Source of the DNA: Phragmites australis
Lineage: Eukaryota > Streptophyta > Magnoliopsida > Poales > Poaceae
NCBI RefSeq assembly: GCF_958298935.1
Contig: NC_084935.1
Span: 7,760,001 to 7,824,000, forward strand
Direction of reading: 5' to 3'
DNA: 64,000 bases
Shown here: positions 21,053 to 32,300 of the stretch, one piece after another
Position numbering within the stretch: position 1 is the first letter of the stretch
How the letters are laid out: each line of letters starts with the position of its first letter
The notes under the pieces: model-generated
Seen by the model: the letters and a program-made list of their open reading frames with translations, nothing else
Told to the model about the DNA's origin: nothing
Database searches by the model: none
Made by a program: the position numbers and the translations under genes

Positions 21053-22195
21053 CTGTCATATGATTGCTACCACCAGTAATTAGGTACCAATATTCCTTTC
21101 CAGTATCTACAGGGATGAGTTTTTCTTCACTGAGAAATACCTGATGTGTGTTCTTGTTACTGGACAACGACTGTGTGACAGTACTTTCCGTCAAGATTCG
21201 ATTGCAGTGATGCACCATTAAGAGTGTGGCTTCATCTTCATGTGCTTGCACAAGATTCACATCCTCCTCCTGTCGTGGACGCCGGCACTCGCGTGCCCAG
21301 TGCCCGAATTTTTGACAATTCCGGCATTTGTCCTACGACTTGTCCTTCTGGGGAGGCCTGGCATCACGCCCGCTGGTGTCATCACCTCTCCCTTTGGGAG
21401 ACCAGCCATGCTCGCACCCAGCATGCCCAGTCTTGCAACCACCAGAGCCCTCCTCTCTGGCCTGCCACTGCTTGTACCTCGCCATCCACTCCTCCTTGGA
21501 CAACAACAATTTTGCTTCGCCCGAGATGGACTGTGCGCTGGCATTCTTTCTATGTCATTCCTCCTCTACCTTAAGTCTGCTGGTCACATCCTCAATTGAC
21601 AACGTCTCAAGATCGAGTAAGGTCTCAATCGAGAGAGGTGTGACGGCACAACTCAGAGGTACTTCTGAACCACCTCCTCCTCGCCATGCTCATCGCCGAG
21701 GACACGCAAGTTGCTGACAAGGCTAGATAGCCTTACAGCAAAGTCGTCCACTAATTCACCGTCACGGAAGGAGATATCCTTGAACTCCCGACAAAGGCTC
21801 TGCACCTTTGCTTTGCGCGCCCGATCACTGCCAATCCACATGGTCTTCAAAGCATCCCACGCCACCTTCGTAGTGGCCTTGCTAGCGAGGGTCGCCAACA
21901 GCTCGGCTGGCACTGCGCGCAGGATCGCCTCTATCGCTATGCGATCCTCCTAGAAGTCATCGATGCCGTGCTCGATAGCGTCCCATAGCCCTCGCGCCTG
22001 CATCATGACTTTCATCATGAGGGACCGGTCGGTGTAGTTGGTTCGCGTTAGCATCGGGTATGTGGACGATCCGCTGATTTCCTTCACCACCCGCCGTACC
22101 ACCAAGTCGCCACCATCGCCGATGCCACTGCCGCTCCTGGGACACGGTGGTGACTGTGAACCACCGGACACCCTCTCGCCATTGCTTACCTCAGA
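21053..22195 (-). pseudogene. Copia gag and protease start, broken
   Basis: On the minus strand the gag frame starts with MSEVSNGERVSGG near 22195 and contains YPMLTRTNYTDRSL and KVAWDALKTMWIG, a capsid-type segment of Ty1/copia gag. A zinc-knuckle-like CRNCQKFGHWARECR occurs near 21300. The protease start WYLITGGSNHMT (family DSGASNHMT) is near 21060; the catalytic Asp-Ser-Gly is changed to Thr-Gly-Gly. An in-frame stop near 21953 and frameshifts near 21650 break it. The frame is cut by the nested solo LTR. Confidence 0.85.
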
Positions 22196-22217
22196 CATCG
22201 CCGGATCGATCTGATCT

Positions 22218-22229
22218 GCTCTGATGTCA
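22218..22229 (-). promoter_or_regulatory. Primer binding site of the copia element
   Basis: On the minus strand the bases TGACATCAGAGC follow the 5' LTR. They match the usual initiator-Met tRNA primer site TGGTATCAGAGC at ten of twelve positions, so two changes have accumulated. Confidence 0.7.
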
Positions 22230-22231
22230 AT

Positions 22232-22633
22232 TGTTGTTGCAAATTGATGATTTAACTCAGATGGATCACACACACACACGAGAACTGGAGAACACAATAA
22301 ATTTTGGTGCGCACTGAACGACCGTTTTTTTTCTCTCACCTTTTATTCAGACGGGAGCACTACAACAAAGACACCCGATTCTCCTGTGCATGACCCGATC
22401 GTGGCGTTCGTGGCACCCAGGAGAATCTGTCCACTACTTATTAGCCTCGTTGTGCTCGACGCACCAAATCGACGACTAAACAAACTGATGGAAAGACATG
22501 ACAACAGCCGGCAACTTAGTTCAGCAGCGTTCCAGCTCTGAACCTGACTCTGACTTTGAACAAAAACGACTCAAACTCTGACACGACCAACATGATTGAC
22601 ATTAAAACATGAACGACAAGGTTACTGCTGACA
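22232..22633 (-). repeat. 5' LTR of the copia element, full length
   Basis: 402 bp; on the minus strand it begins TGTCAGCAGTAACC and ends GCAACAACA. It contains a short CA repeat and an AATAAAAGG poly(A)-type box. Transcription from this LTR would run leftwards, away from gene 2, but its outer edge forms the immediate upstream region of that gene. Confidence 0.85.
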
Positions 22634-22818
22634 TCGACTACTCCTTCCGTTCAAAACCGTGGGGCTTGATTCCTCGTCCACGCGGCTCGCGCGCGCTCGT
22701 GCATGAGACTAGTATATCCTCGCTCGCAGAAATAGCAACTCTTTTGCCATTCGATCGAGCTCCTCTTCTGACTTTGCCCTCCCGTCCTCTCCCTTAAGCT
22801 CGAGCCAGGAGAAGCTGA

Positions 22819-25800
22819 ATGCGGCCGGCTCCATTGATGGCCCATGCCGCCGTCGCGGGGCTCGCCTTGCTCTCCCTCCTCTACGCGCACGTCGGCCATG
22901 TCGGCGGCGCGGCGGCAACGCTGTCTCAGGGGCAGTCGCTGGGAGCGAACGACGCGCTGGTGTCGGCCAACGGCGCCTTCACGCTGGCCTTCTTCGCGCC
23001 GCGCGGCGGGGACCCGAGCCGGCGGTACCTGGGCGTCATGTACGCGCAGGCGGCCGAGCAGACCGTGCCGTGGGTAGCCAACCGCGACGCCCCCTTGAGC
23101 GCGGCGTCGGGAGACTACTCCGCCGCCGTCACGGCCTCCGGCGAGCTGCAGGTGCTGGAGGGGGAGCGCGTGGTCTGGCGCACCAACACGTCCTCGCTGC
23201 TGGGCAACGTCACGCTGACCATCCTCGACAACGGGAACCTCATGCTGTCCGCCGGTGGCGCGCAGGAGGTGCTAATCTGGCAGAGCTTCGACCACCCGGC
23301 GGACACGTTCCTCCCCGGGATGAGCATTGCGCTGGACAGGCGCAACGGGATCCCCGTCAACCGGACGCTGTTTACGTCGTGGCGGAGCCCCATCGACCCG
23401 GGGCCGGGCAACTTCACGCTCGGGCTCGACCCGTTCGGCTCGGCGCAGCTCTACATCTGGCGGAGCCAGGGCGGCGAGAACACCACCTACTGGCGGTCGG
23501 GGCAGTGGGCCAACACCAACTTCGTAGGGATCCCGTGGCGGTCGCTCTACGTGTACGGGTTCAAGCTCAACGGCGACCCGTCGCAGAGCAATGGGGTCAT
23601 GTCCTACACGTTCAACACGTACAACAGCTCGCTGTACCGGTTCATGCTCCACCCCAACGGCACTGAGACGTGCTACATGCTCCTCGGCACCGGCGACTGG
23701 AAGACCGTCTGGTCACAGCCGACCATCCCGTGCCAGACCTACAACATGTGCGGCGCCAACGCCGAGTGCGCCGCCGGCGACAATGGACAGGCCATCTGCA
23801 GCTGCTTAAAAGGTCTGCCTTTTGAGGTTCTCAAGAGTCAAGCCCCATCACCCATGGAACATACGGGAATCGAACCGTTTCGTATGAAATGCATGCAATG
23901 ACACCGTGCGATATATGTTTGCAGGTTTCGAGCCAAGATCCGCAGCGGAGTACAGCAGCGGGAACTGGACGCAGGGCTGCGTGAGGAGCGCGCCGCTGAC
24001 CTGCGAGACGAAAGTAAGCGGCGGTGACGGGTTCGCCGACCTCCCGGGCGTGAAGCTGCCGAACTTCGCCACCTGGGAGTCGACGGTGGGCGACGCGGAC
24101 GCGTGCAAGCAGTCGTGCTTTGCCAACTGCTCGTGCGGCGCGTACAGCTACAGCACCGGCACCGGGTGCCTGACCTGGGGCCAGGAGCTGGTGGACATCT
24201 ACCAGTTCCCAAATGGGGGGGGCTATGATCTCCACATCAAGGTCCCTGCATCCTTATTAGGTAAGAAAAATATGTTCATGTTTCGTATATATTTATGATA
24301 TGTGAACTAAATTTCAGATTAGGGATAGAAAATTGTTGGGAATGGATTTCTTGGTTTGCCGAAAATATTGCTACATGCTTACTGAAATTTCTTCGTTGTT
24401 GCTGGTTCTTAGGACAGACAAAGTGACTAAGACAAATGCCAAACTACTGGGTTTAAGAAAGAATGAGAATGGCACTTTGGTTTCTGTCATTGCAGAATAC
24501 AATTCTATCCGTTTTGAAAATTGGAAAACAAAATATGATGGAATCTTTAGGATATGGTTGAACTGAAATTGCAATTCGAGAGGTAGCAATAAGTCCGTGT
24601 CAATGCGTATAAGTTCTCGGGACCTCATTAGGTGATGCTTTTACTAGTCAGCGTGAAAAAGTTCACAAATGCTTAGACAAGTATGAGATGGTTGCCAATT
24701 TGGACTTGTGAACAGCAACTGTGAAGGGTGAAAAATCTAGTGAACATTCCACCCTTGGAAAAAAAATCAAAGCATCGCCTTGTTTACTTTTCTGAATTAA
24801 TGGCCAAAAACATCTTAGCTGAATCTGTGGATGAGGGAAACAACCCTTTCATATGCTAGTGTCACAGTATTTCTAATGCGTTATTAGCTGTCATTGTTCG
24901 ATAATGCGTTAAGACAGGTTAAAAGTTCGTTTACTAGAACCTTGAATAGAAATTTACCGATGTTGACTTCTGAATGTATGCAAACAGTTAATTTGTTCCA
25001 GACGTTGCTGGCTTGCCATAAAGAACAATATATTGTCAATCTTTTGTTTGGCTTAAAGATTGCCTCGACAACGACAGGTCTTAAAAGTTTTCCATCAATT
25101 AGAATATTCGAGATAAGGGAAAAAAACAGTACCATCAGACGGCTCCATGAAAAGTATCCAACTTGGTTCATTGTTTTATGAGTTTTTGGATGAAGCCATG
25201 AGGTCTCCATGAAATGGACCCAACTTGGTTTATTCTTTTTCTGAGCTTTGGATGAAGCCATGAGGTGGATAGTTAGGTTTACCAATAATATATTTCGATT
25301 AGCACACAGGGAGCATGTGAAACAAACTATTGGACCTTGTAGATCAATATGTCTGACCATATATGGTGATTTTTATGTCATCTGGTCTGAAAGCATGTTC
25401 GGATTGGAATTCGGCAAACAGCATGCACAGTTTACAGAAAAGAAATCTTTGAAAATTTGACCAATGCTTAAACAGTTTTATTCTGCTGTGATATCCTGAA
25501 CTAAGTGTTGATTTATGTTACTGAAGAAAAATTACTTACCTGACAGTTGCACATTGCTGGTGACTTTTTTCTCTCTGTTCCTTTTTTACCTGGTCCGAAA
25601 CAGGCTCCACAACAAAGCGATGGACGACAATTGTCATTATTGTAGTAATCGTCGTGGTGGTTGTATTTGGGGCATGTGGACTTCTTCTGTGTAAATGCAG
25701 GAGAAGAATCAAAGGTGAGGGAACAGTTCATGTCTGAGACAATTTTGAATCTGCCACACAATGGAATTGGCATTTTTTCAGTTACATTTTTACATTGAGG

Positions 25801-27146
25801 TCACTGTGCGTGACAAATTGGTTCATCTTGTGCAGAGAAACTTGGCATTGTTGGTAGGAAAAAGACAACGCCCCCATCGCTGCTTCTTGGTATGGAAGCA
25901 TGGCAGGATTTCTCAGGACCGAAGCAACCTGATCAAGAGGAAGGAGAGGACGGCAAGAAGTGCGAGCTGCCTCTGTTCGCCTTCGAGATCTTGGCAGCGG
26001 CCACCGGCGACTTCAGCAGCGCCAACAAGCTTGGGGAGGGAGGCTTCGGCCATGTCTACAAGGTAGTACATAAATGTACTGCACGCATAAGCTACAAGTT
26101 ATACTGTTACTTTGCTGAACCGCGTTGTCGATTTCTTACAGGGAAGGCTTCCCAGCGGCGAAGAGATTGCAGTGAAGAGACTGTCCCAGAGCTCCGGCCA
26201 GGGCCTGGAGGAGTTCAAGAACGAGGTGATACTGATCGCGAAGCTGCAGCACCGCAACCTTGTCAGGCTGCTAGGTTTCTGCATTCAGGGGGAGGAGAAG
26301 ATCTTGGTCTACGAGTACATGGCAAACACGAGCCTGGACGCCTTCCTCTTCGGTACGCTCCATTCCACCAAACTCGTACACTTGTACAGTACGGTTTCTT
26401 GTAAAATAGCGAGTCTCTGACAATGTGACTTCTGATCAGATCCGGCTAGGCGTGGACTGTTGGACTGGAAGACGAGGTTCCACATCATCGAGGGGATCGC
26501 CCGGGGGCTTCTCTACCTCCACAGGGACTCGAGGCTCAGGGTGGTGCACCGCGACCTCAAGGCTAGCAACATCCTCCTGGACCGCGACATGAACCCCAAG
26601 ATCTCGGACTTCGGCATGGCGCGGATCTTCGGCGGCGACCAGAACCAGGTGAACACGAACCGCGTCGTCGGCACGCTGGGGTACATGTCGCCGGAGTACG
26701 CGATGGAGGGGCTGTTCTCGGTCAGGTCCGACGTGTACAGCTTCGGGATCCTGATACTGGAGATCATCTCCGGCCAGAAGAACAGCAGCTTCCACCACAT
26801 GGAGGGCTCCCTCAACATCGTGGGCTACGCGTGGCAGCTGTGGAACGCGGACAAGGGGGAGCAGCTGATCGACCCGTCGATCCGAGGGACGTGCTCGGCG
26901 CGGGAGGCGCTGCGGTGCGTGCACATGGCGCTGCTATGCGTGCAGAACCACGCGTGCGACCGGCCGGACATCCCCTACGTGGTGCTGGCGCTGGGCAGCG
27001 ACAGCTCCGTGCTGCCGATGCCGAGGCCGCCGACGTTCACGCTGCAGTGCACGTCGTCGGACGGGGAAGGGCTTTTCATCAGGGAGAAGGCCGACGAGTC
27101 CTACTCCGCCAGCGACCTCACCGTAACGGTGCTGCAAAGCAGGTAG
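22819..27146 (+). CDS. G-type lectin S-receptor-like serine/threonine kinase (gene 2)
   Basis: Plasma-membrane S-domain receptor kinase, tandem paralogue of gene 1. Coding exons: 22819-23812, 23925-24260, 25604-25714, 25836-26062, 26142-26352, 26440-27146; 2586 nt, 861 aa, all introns GT-AG and in frame. Order: signal peptide (about 1-32), B-lectin domain with [12 protein letters not shown] region with WRSGQW, EGF-like CGANAEC, PAN domain in exon 2 ([23 protein letters not shown]), valine-rich transmembrane helix in exon 3, kinase in exons 4-6. Catalytic residues are present: [11 protein letters not shown] (546-556), Lys568, HRDLK (663-667), DFG (683-685), SPE. The ATG at 22819 is chosen; M7 at 22837 is an alternative just before the hydrophobic core. 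Exon 1 is strongly GC-rich. Odd: the last exon fuses three exons of gene 1, and there is no intron in the SLG domain. Only 185 bp of non-transposon sequence precedes the ATG. Confidence 0.95.
25139..25265 (+). repeat. Diverged tandem duplication (about 63 bp) in intron 2 of gene 2
   Basis: Two adjacent copies share CTCCATGAAA, CCAACTTGGTT and GGATGAAGCCATGAG in the same order. They differ by several substitutions. No function is suggested; the intron is otherwise unremarkable. Confidence 0.7.
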
Positions 27147-28141
27147 CACATAGCACTAGCAGGCTGGCCCGACCAAGTAGTGCTGTACATATACACAGGG
27201 TCTTCAACCGGAGGTGTTTGGGGTGCTTTAACTACTTACCGAGGTTGTCTTCCTTCGCTCTGCACATGCCACAATCTTGTAATTGCGTGTTCATCAATTG
27301 GGCATTTCATTTCTTTTTGGTTGTCAGTCACGAGAAAGTGCATGTATGACGCTGCATTGGGGTCGATGGGTGAGGAGCACGTCTCCTCTCGCGACGCCGT
27401 GGGCGACTCCTGCTCCCCAGCGCCCTAGCCCTCCTCCACTCTTCCCCACTGCAAGCTCCGCGACCATCCCACCCTTTCTCCACCTATCACCATTGGGTTA
27501 ATTAATTTTTTTTTGCCACCCTTAGGGATGGCAACTTCCTAAATGCTATCCTATGAGAGTGCTTTGCCCAAATGTCACCTGATCCACACGAAAATTTGCT
27601 CGTTTGTCATTTTGAGCGCCTTTTTCCAGTCACATGGCAATTTTTTCTCTTTGCAATGCGGCAACAGACACAAATTGACCCTTATGCCATCTTCTTCCTC
27701 GAGCGACCTCAGGCCGTCGTGTCTCCCTCATGTTGCGGCAAGCAACCCCGCGCATGCTCCAACCAGGGCAGGTCCTGAGATTCTGTGGCTCGTGATAAAA
27801 CTAAAAACGGTTACTCTATTGAATTGAAACATCAAAAAATTAATTATATAAATTATAAATATAATATTTGGTGCATTAAAAAATTATTTCTAAGAAACAC
27901 TTAAAGTATATAAAAAACAACACTCCTCTCAAACATTTTCTAAAGATCATCTTAAATAATTTCTTTTAACATTTCTAAATGCGAAGGCACTGATGAATCC
28001 GATTACCATTGAACGAAGCATGCATGACTATTCTAAAAAAAAATTCAAAGTTTAGAGATCAAATACCATACTACTTCAATGTTTTTAACTGCAAAATGGA
28101 GTAACAAGTAGCGAGATAAGACTTGCATACAACAAGTTTTA
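27147..28141. other. 3' flank of gene 2, nothing recognised
   Basis: About 1 kb of mixed sequence; the 27.8-28.1 kb part is strongly AT-rich. No clear AATAAA follows the stop codon of gene 2 within 150 bases. Short open frames here carry no recognisable domain. Confidence 0.5.
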
Positions 28142-28590
28142 TTAGCAAAATGGAGTAAAAGAAAAAAAATTGATGATGGAATTAGCAAGGGGAACCATTC
28201 TACTACCCTCCTTAGCAAAGTTGACAGTTCTCGCCCCGGACTTGTAGGTCTCGACGGCGACATCGTAGAACACGTCAGTGAGCCTGCCATGTGAGGCTTC
28301 CACCCAAATGTCGCCTTTGAAGAGCAAGCGAGGCTCGCGAGGGTCGGACGGCTTGCACCAGCAGGCAAGGACGTGGTCCACCATGTGGCACCCAAAGGAG
28401 GCAGCAGCTCCAGTGTGACGCCACGCGCGCCCGCACCCACCAGTGCCAGCGCCACGTACACGGACACCGGCGATAACGTGATGTTCCCATCATAGGTGGA
28501 GGAGGTGGTGGCGATGTCCGTTGGCGAAGGCGCGAGGTGCTTGGCGAGTAAGAGCACGAGAGCTGTCTTCCTGTCAAGGGAGACAACATA
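28142..28590 (-). pseudogene. Serpin (serine protease inhibitor) N-terminal fragment
   Basis: Minus-strand reading gives the start of a plant serpin: LLAKHLAPSPTD, then NITLSPVSVYVALALVGAGA (family NVAFSPLSLHVAL...), then after a frameshift near 28390 LLFKGDIWVEASHGRLTDVF and VETYKSGARTVNFAKE. These are conserved helix A-D blocks. The remaining two thirds of a serpin (about 390 aa in plants), including the reactive-centre loop, are absent, so it cannot inhibit a protease. Plant serpins have one intron; the homology stops near 28180, so a single first exon may have been copied here. No initiator ATG is visible upstream of LLLAKHLA. Confidence 0.75.
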
Positions 28591-29372
28591 GGAGGCGGAT
28601 CAAGATTGCACAAGAGGAAGTGATCTCATCGACTTCTCTACGCACGAGGATGCTAATTTTGGTTGCTACTAACCAGTTGCGAAGGAACTAAAGCAGTAAA
28701 GTTGTTTCTTTTTGACCGGCCAAAGGGCAAAGCCCATGCATGATCATGTAAATGTGGCCATTAGTCGATTGAAATTTGGACTGTTGTGTTTTATTGGGTC
28801 ACAAGTAGTATACATCTATATCTATATGGTAGAGTCCCTAGTTTTTAGGGGCTTAGGAAAACCGCCTGCTTGCCCCCCTCCAGAGTTGCCCCTGGCTCCA
28901 CTAGCCGCTGCCTCCCACCTCGCACCCACCCTCTCCTAGCTGCATTGCACCCCACCATGGCCTGAGGTGGTTGAGCTGCACCGGCCCAAACGTGTAGGGA
29001 GAAGCAGCAGGAGGGACGCTACCTGGGCCTTCTTCCAGATCTGGGTGAGCGTCACCGAGGTGGGTGCGTAGGCCTTAAGAGCCACCATGGAGGTGGCCGA
29101 GTGGCACCAGAGGTGGAGGAGTCAGGTAGCGCGTGACGGAGCAGCATACCATGGTGGCAGCAACAAGACATCAATGTAGCAACAACGATCGACTTGGAGG
29201 AGGAAGAGTGAGAGGGAAAAGGAGAGGGCGGTGGGGGAGAGTGGTGAGGAGAAGGGATGGAGGTGAGATGGTGATGGGTGACAAGGAGCAAGATCTCATC
29301 GGCTATGGCGGTAGCCATGCGATTTGGGTGGGGAGTCAAGCGAAGGAGGAGAAGTAGTCCGATGAGGAGATT
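28591..29372. other. GC-rich intergenic region, nothing recognised
   Basis: From about 28,850 to 29,340 the sequence is rich in proline/arginine-type codons on both strands, but no domain is recognised. It ends at the left boundary proposed for the next retroelement. Confidence 0.4.
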
Positions 29373-32300
29373 TGGCTAGGGAGGCTCTATTAGGCCATGA
29401 TTATGATTTTTGTGATTAATGATAACATAGTCATTAGGACAAACATGTTTATCAAAAATATATGTTAGTAGGTCTCATGGATGCAATACATCAAGAAACC
29501 ACTACAACCAGGATAAAGTTTGATTGAATTGGAGAAGTCCCAAGAGAATTGACCTCACTGAAAGATCCGGTGCAGAGGAGTTTGCACTCACCGAAGCATT
29601 GTGCATAGAGGCTGATAGCCTTATCGGATACTTCAATGCTCTGTGTGTTGAACTCACCAGAGTATTTCTGACAAAGGGGGAGAAGTTTGATGACCTCACT
29701 GGATAGTCCGCTGATATGCATTGGGTAACACCGGAGCATTTCTTGAAGAGAAGAATGTGAGTGCAAAAAAACTGAAGATCAACCCACCGGAAGTTCCAAC
29801 AGCTAGTTTCTGAGTTTGTACTCACCAGATGATTTGGTGTTAGTACTACTATTCTCATCGGATCATCCGATGTTAACAACTTTTCTGAGCCATTGGAAAA
29901 ACGACTAGTTGGCGGGTTTGAGGGTATAAATACCCCTCCACTCAGTCATTTGAAAAAGTGGCATGCTGCTGAAATCTAGAGGAAGCTCATATACACTTGA
30001 GAAGACATCAAAACCACAAAAGTGCTTAAAGTGGTTATCCAAGGCAATTAAGCATAAGATTAAAGAGTGGTTATTGCTTATAGGCCTAGAGTGAGTTGTA
30101 GCTAGGTGCTACAACTTGAAGAAGGGATCAAGAAGTGATCCTAGTTTGTACCAAGTGGTCATCAGCACCTTGGAGTTTTTGTGACTCACCGTCATCTTGG
30201 GACTTGGTGGCTCAAGCTTGTTGACTCTCTGACTTGGTGTGGAGTGGCGGCAAGACATGTGTATAAGAGCGTGAAGACCCTTGCCTTGGTGGCTCAAGCT
30301 CCAAAGTGATCACGGCGGCAAGTGACCAGAAGAGAGGCTAGTGGTGAGACCTTGCCTTGGTGGCTTGATGGCTCATCGTGCTTGAAACCTTGTCTTAGTA
30401 ACTTGGTAGCTCAAGAGCTGTGACCGAAAGAGACTTGGCGACCTGGAGCATATCCTTTGTGGAGCTCTAACGTGGATTAGTGGTGGTATTCATGTTATCG
30501 ATACCACGGGAAAAAAAATCCATTGTGCCAAGTTTGTCTCTCTAACTTATTTACGTTCTCACATTTACATACTTACAATTTACCTTGATAGAGTAAGTTA
30601 CAATGCTCTTGAGCGGTAGAGTAGACACACTAGATAAACTTAGAGCATATTTAGATAGAAATTGAGATAAGTTTATCTTGTGAAGTTTTTGGAGCCAATT
30701 TGGTTTAGGTTTCAAAGTGTCCTAATTAACCCCCTCTTAGGACGTCTCTGTTCGTCACAATTGGTATCAGAGTCTCGTGCTCTTGATAGTCTTACCATCC
30801 TAAAGTTGTGACGTCCGGAGTTGGGATGGATACCCATAATGCTCAACTTTTCGATGGCACAAATTTCCCATGTTTGGAAAATTCTAATATCTTGATTTTT
30901 GCAAGCCAAAGGTCTAGATGTTTAGAGAGTCACCAAGAAAGGGATGAGACCTTGTATCATTGATAAGGAGAGGCAATTAGATGCATTGACGAAGAGTATC
31001 ATTTTATCATCTTTAAATGTTGATACATTTAATCATGCTTATTCTCTCACCAATGCATATGATATTTAGACTAGTCTCATTGAAATACATGAAGACACAA
31101 AGGATATGCGTAATGAGAAATATCATGTGCTTGTTACTAAGCTCAATAGCATCAAACAATTTGCTCATGAAAGTGTTAATGGCATGTACTCACGTTTGAA
31201 TATTCTTGTCAATGAGATCAATGGGCTAGGTTTGACGCCTATTGACAATGATCAAGTGGTGAGGAGAATATTTCAAGCTCTTCTTCCGAAGTACAAGTTG
31301 ATAGTCTCCATCATCTATGACAACAACGACATCAGATGATGACTCCAAGTCAAGTGCTCGACAAGATCACTGCCCATGAGATGACTGTGAACATAGGGGT
31401 TGAAGATTCTTCCTTATCCGATGCTAAGAACCTTGCTTTCGCAAGTAAACAAGCACCATGCTCATACATGAAGGTGAAGATGAGGAGGCAAAAGCAAGAG
31501 TCAAGCTCAGACAAAGATGATGGAGATGAAGATATAGATGAAGAGATCAAGGTTGATCAACGAATCTCCATGAAAGACTTGATCAAAACAATTGATCACA
31601 TCAAGAAGGAGAAGAAGACCAAGAGCAAGAGGGAGACAAGAGGAAGAGACAAAGCTTTTGCAAATATGAGAAGATGGGTGAGTGAAGATGAAGATTCAAG
31701 CTCATGTGATAAGAGCTTCATCACCCACTCCTCCAAGAGAAGCTCTTTCTCAAGATCGTCATCACGCAAGCCATCATAACACAAGTGCCTTATGGTCAAA
31801 GATATGAAAAGTGATGTAAGTGATGATGAATCCGATAAGGATTCTCCCTCCTATGATGAACTCCTTTATTTGATCAATGAGCAACAAAGGTATCTAAAGA
31901 AACAATCTAAGGAACTCAAGAAATTCAATGCCCTCAATGACATTCATGCTACCTTTGTTTCTAATTATGGATAATTATTGAGCAAATTCAATTTGCTAAA
32001 TAAGGAGCATGGTGAGCTTAAGGTAAAATTTGAGTGCATTAAATCTCAATATAAGGCCTATTTGGAGCAATTTACCTCTCTATTTAATTTCAATCATAAG
32101 GTAGATGCTTGCACTTCTTGTGATAATTTAATTTATTTATCTAGCTCACCACTTTGCAATTAGATATGCATTGAGAATGTTTTTTAAGAACCATCTAATG
32201 ACCTCATTGTGCAAGAAAATGACAAGCTTAAGCAAGAGGTCAAAAAGCTCAAGAAAGACTTGGCAAGATTAAAAGGCAAGAACCATATCCAACTTTATCA

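Larger units (their letters stand above)
15021..22633 (-). mobile_element. Ty1/copia LTR retrotransposon upstream of gene 2, decayed
   Basis: Minus-strand order is 5' LTR (22232-22633), primer binding site, gag, protease, integrase, RT, RNase H, polypurine tract, 3' LTR (15021-15364). The integrase-before-RT order marks it as Ty1/copia. It is interrupted in the protease region by a solo LTR at 18454-21047; without this the element is about 5 kb. The pentamer after the right LTR is TCGAC and before the left LTR ACGAC, an imperfect target duplication. Frameshifts and stops throughout show it is inactive. Its 5' LTR ends 185 bp before the ATG of gene 2. Confidence 0.9.

Noticed and set aside
26436..26924. 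162-codon open frame antisense to the last exon of gene 2
   Set aside because: It is a compositional shadow of the kinase exon, which has HRDLK, DFG and SPE in sense.
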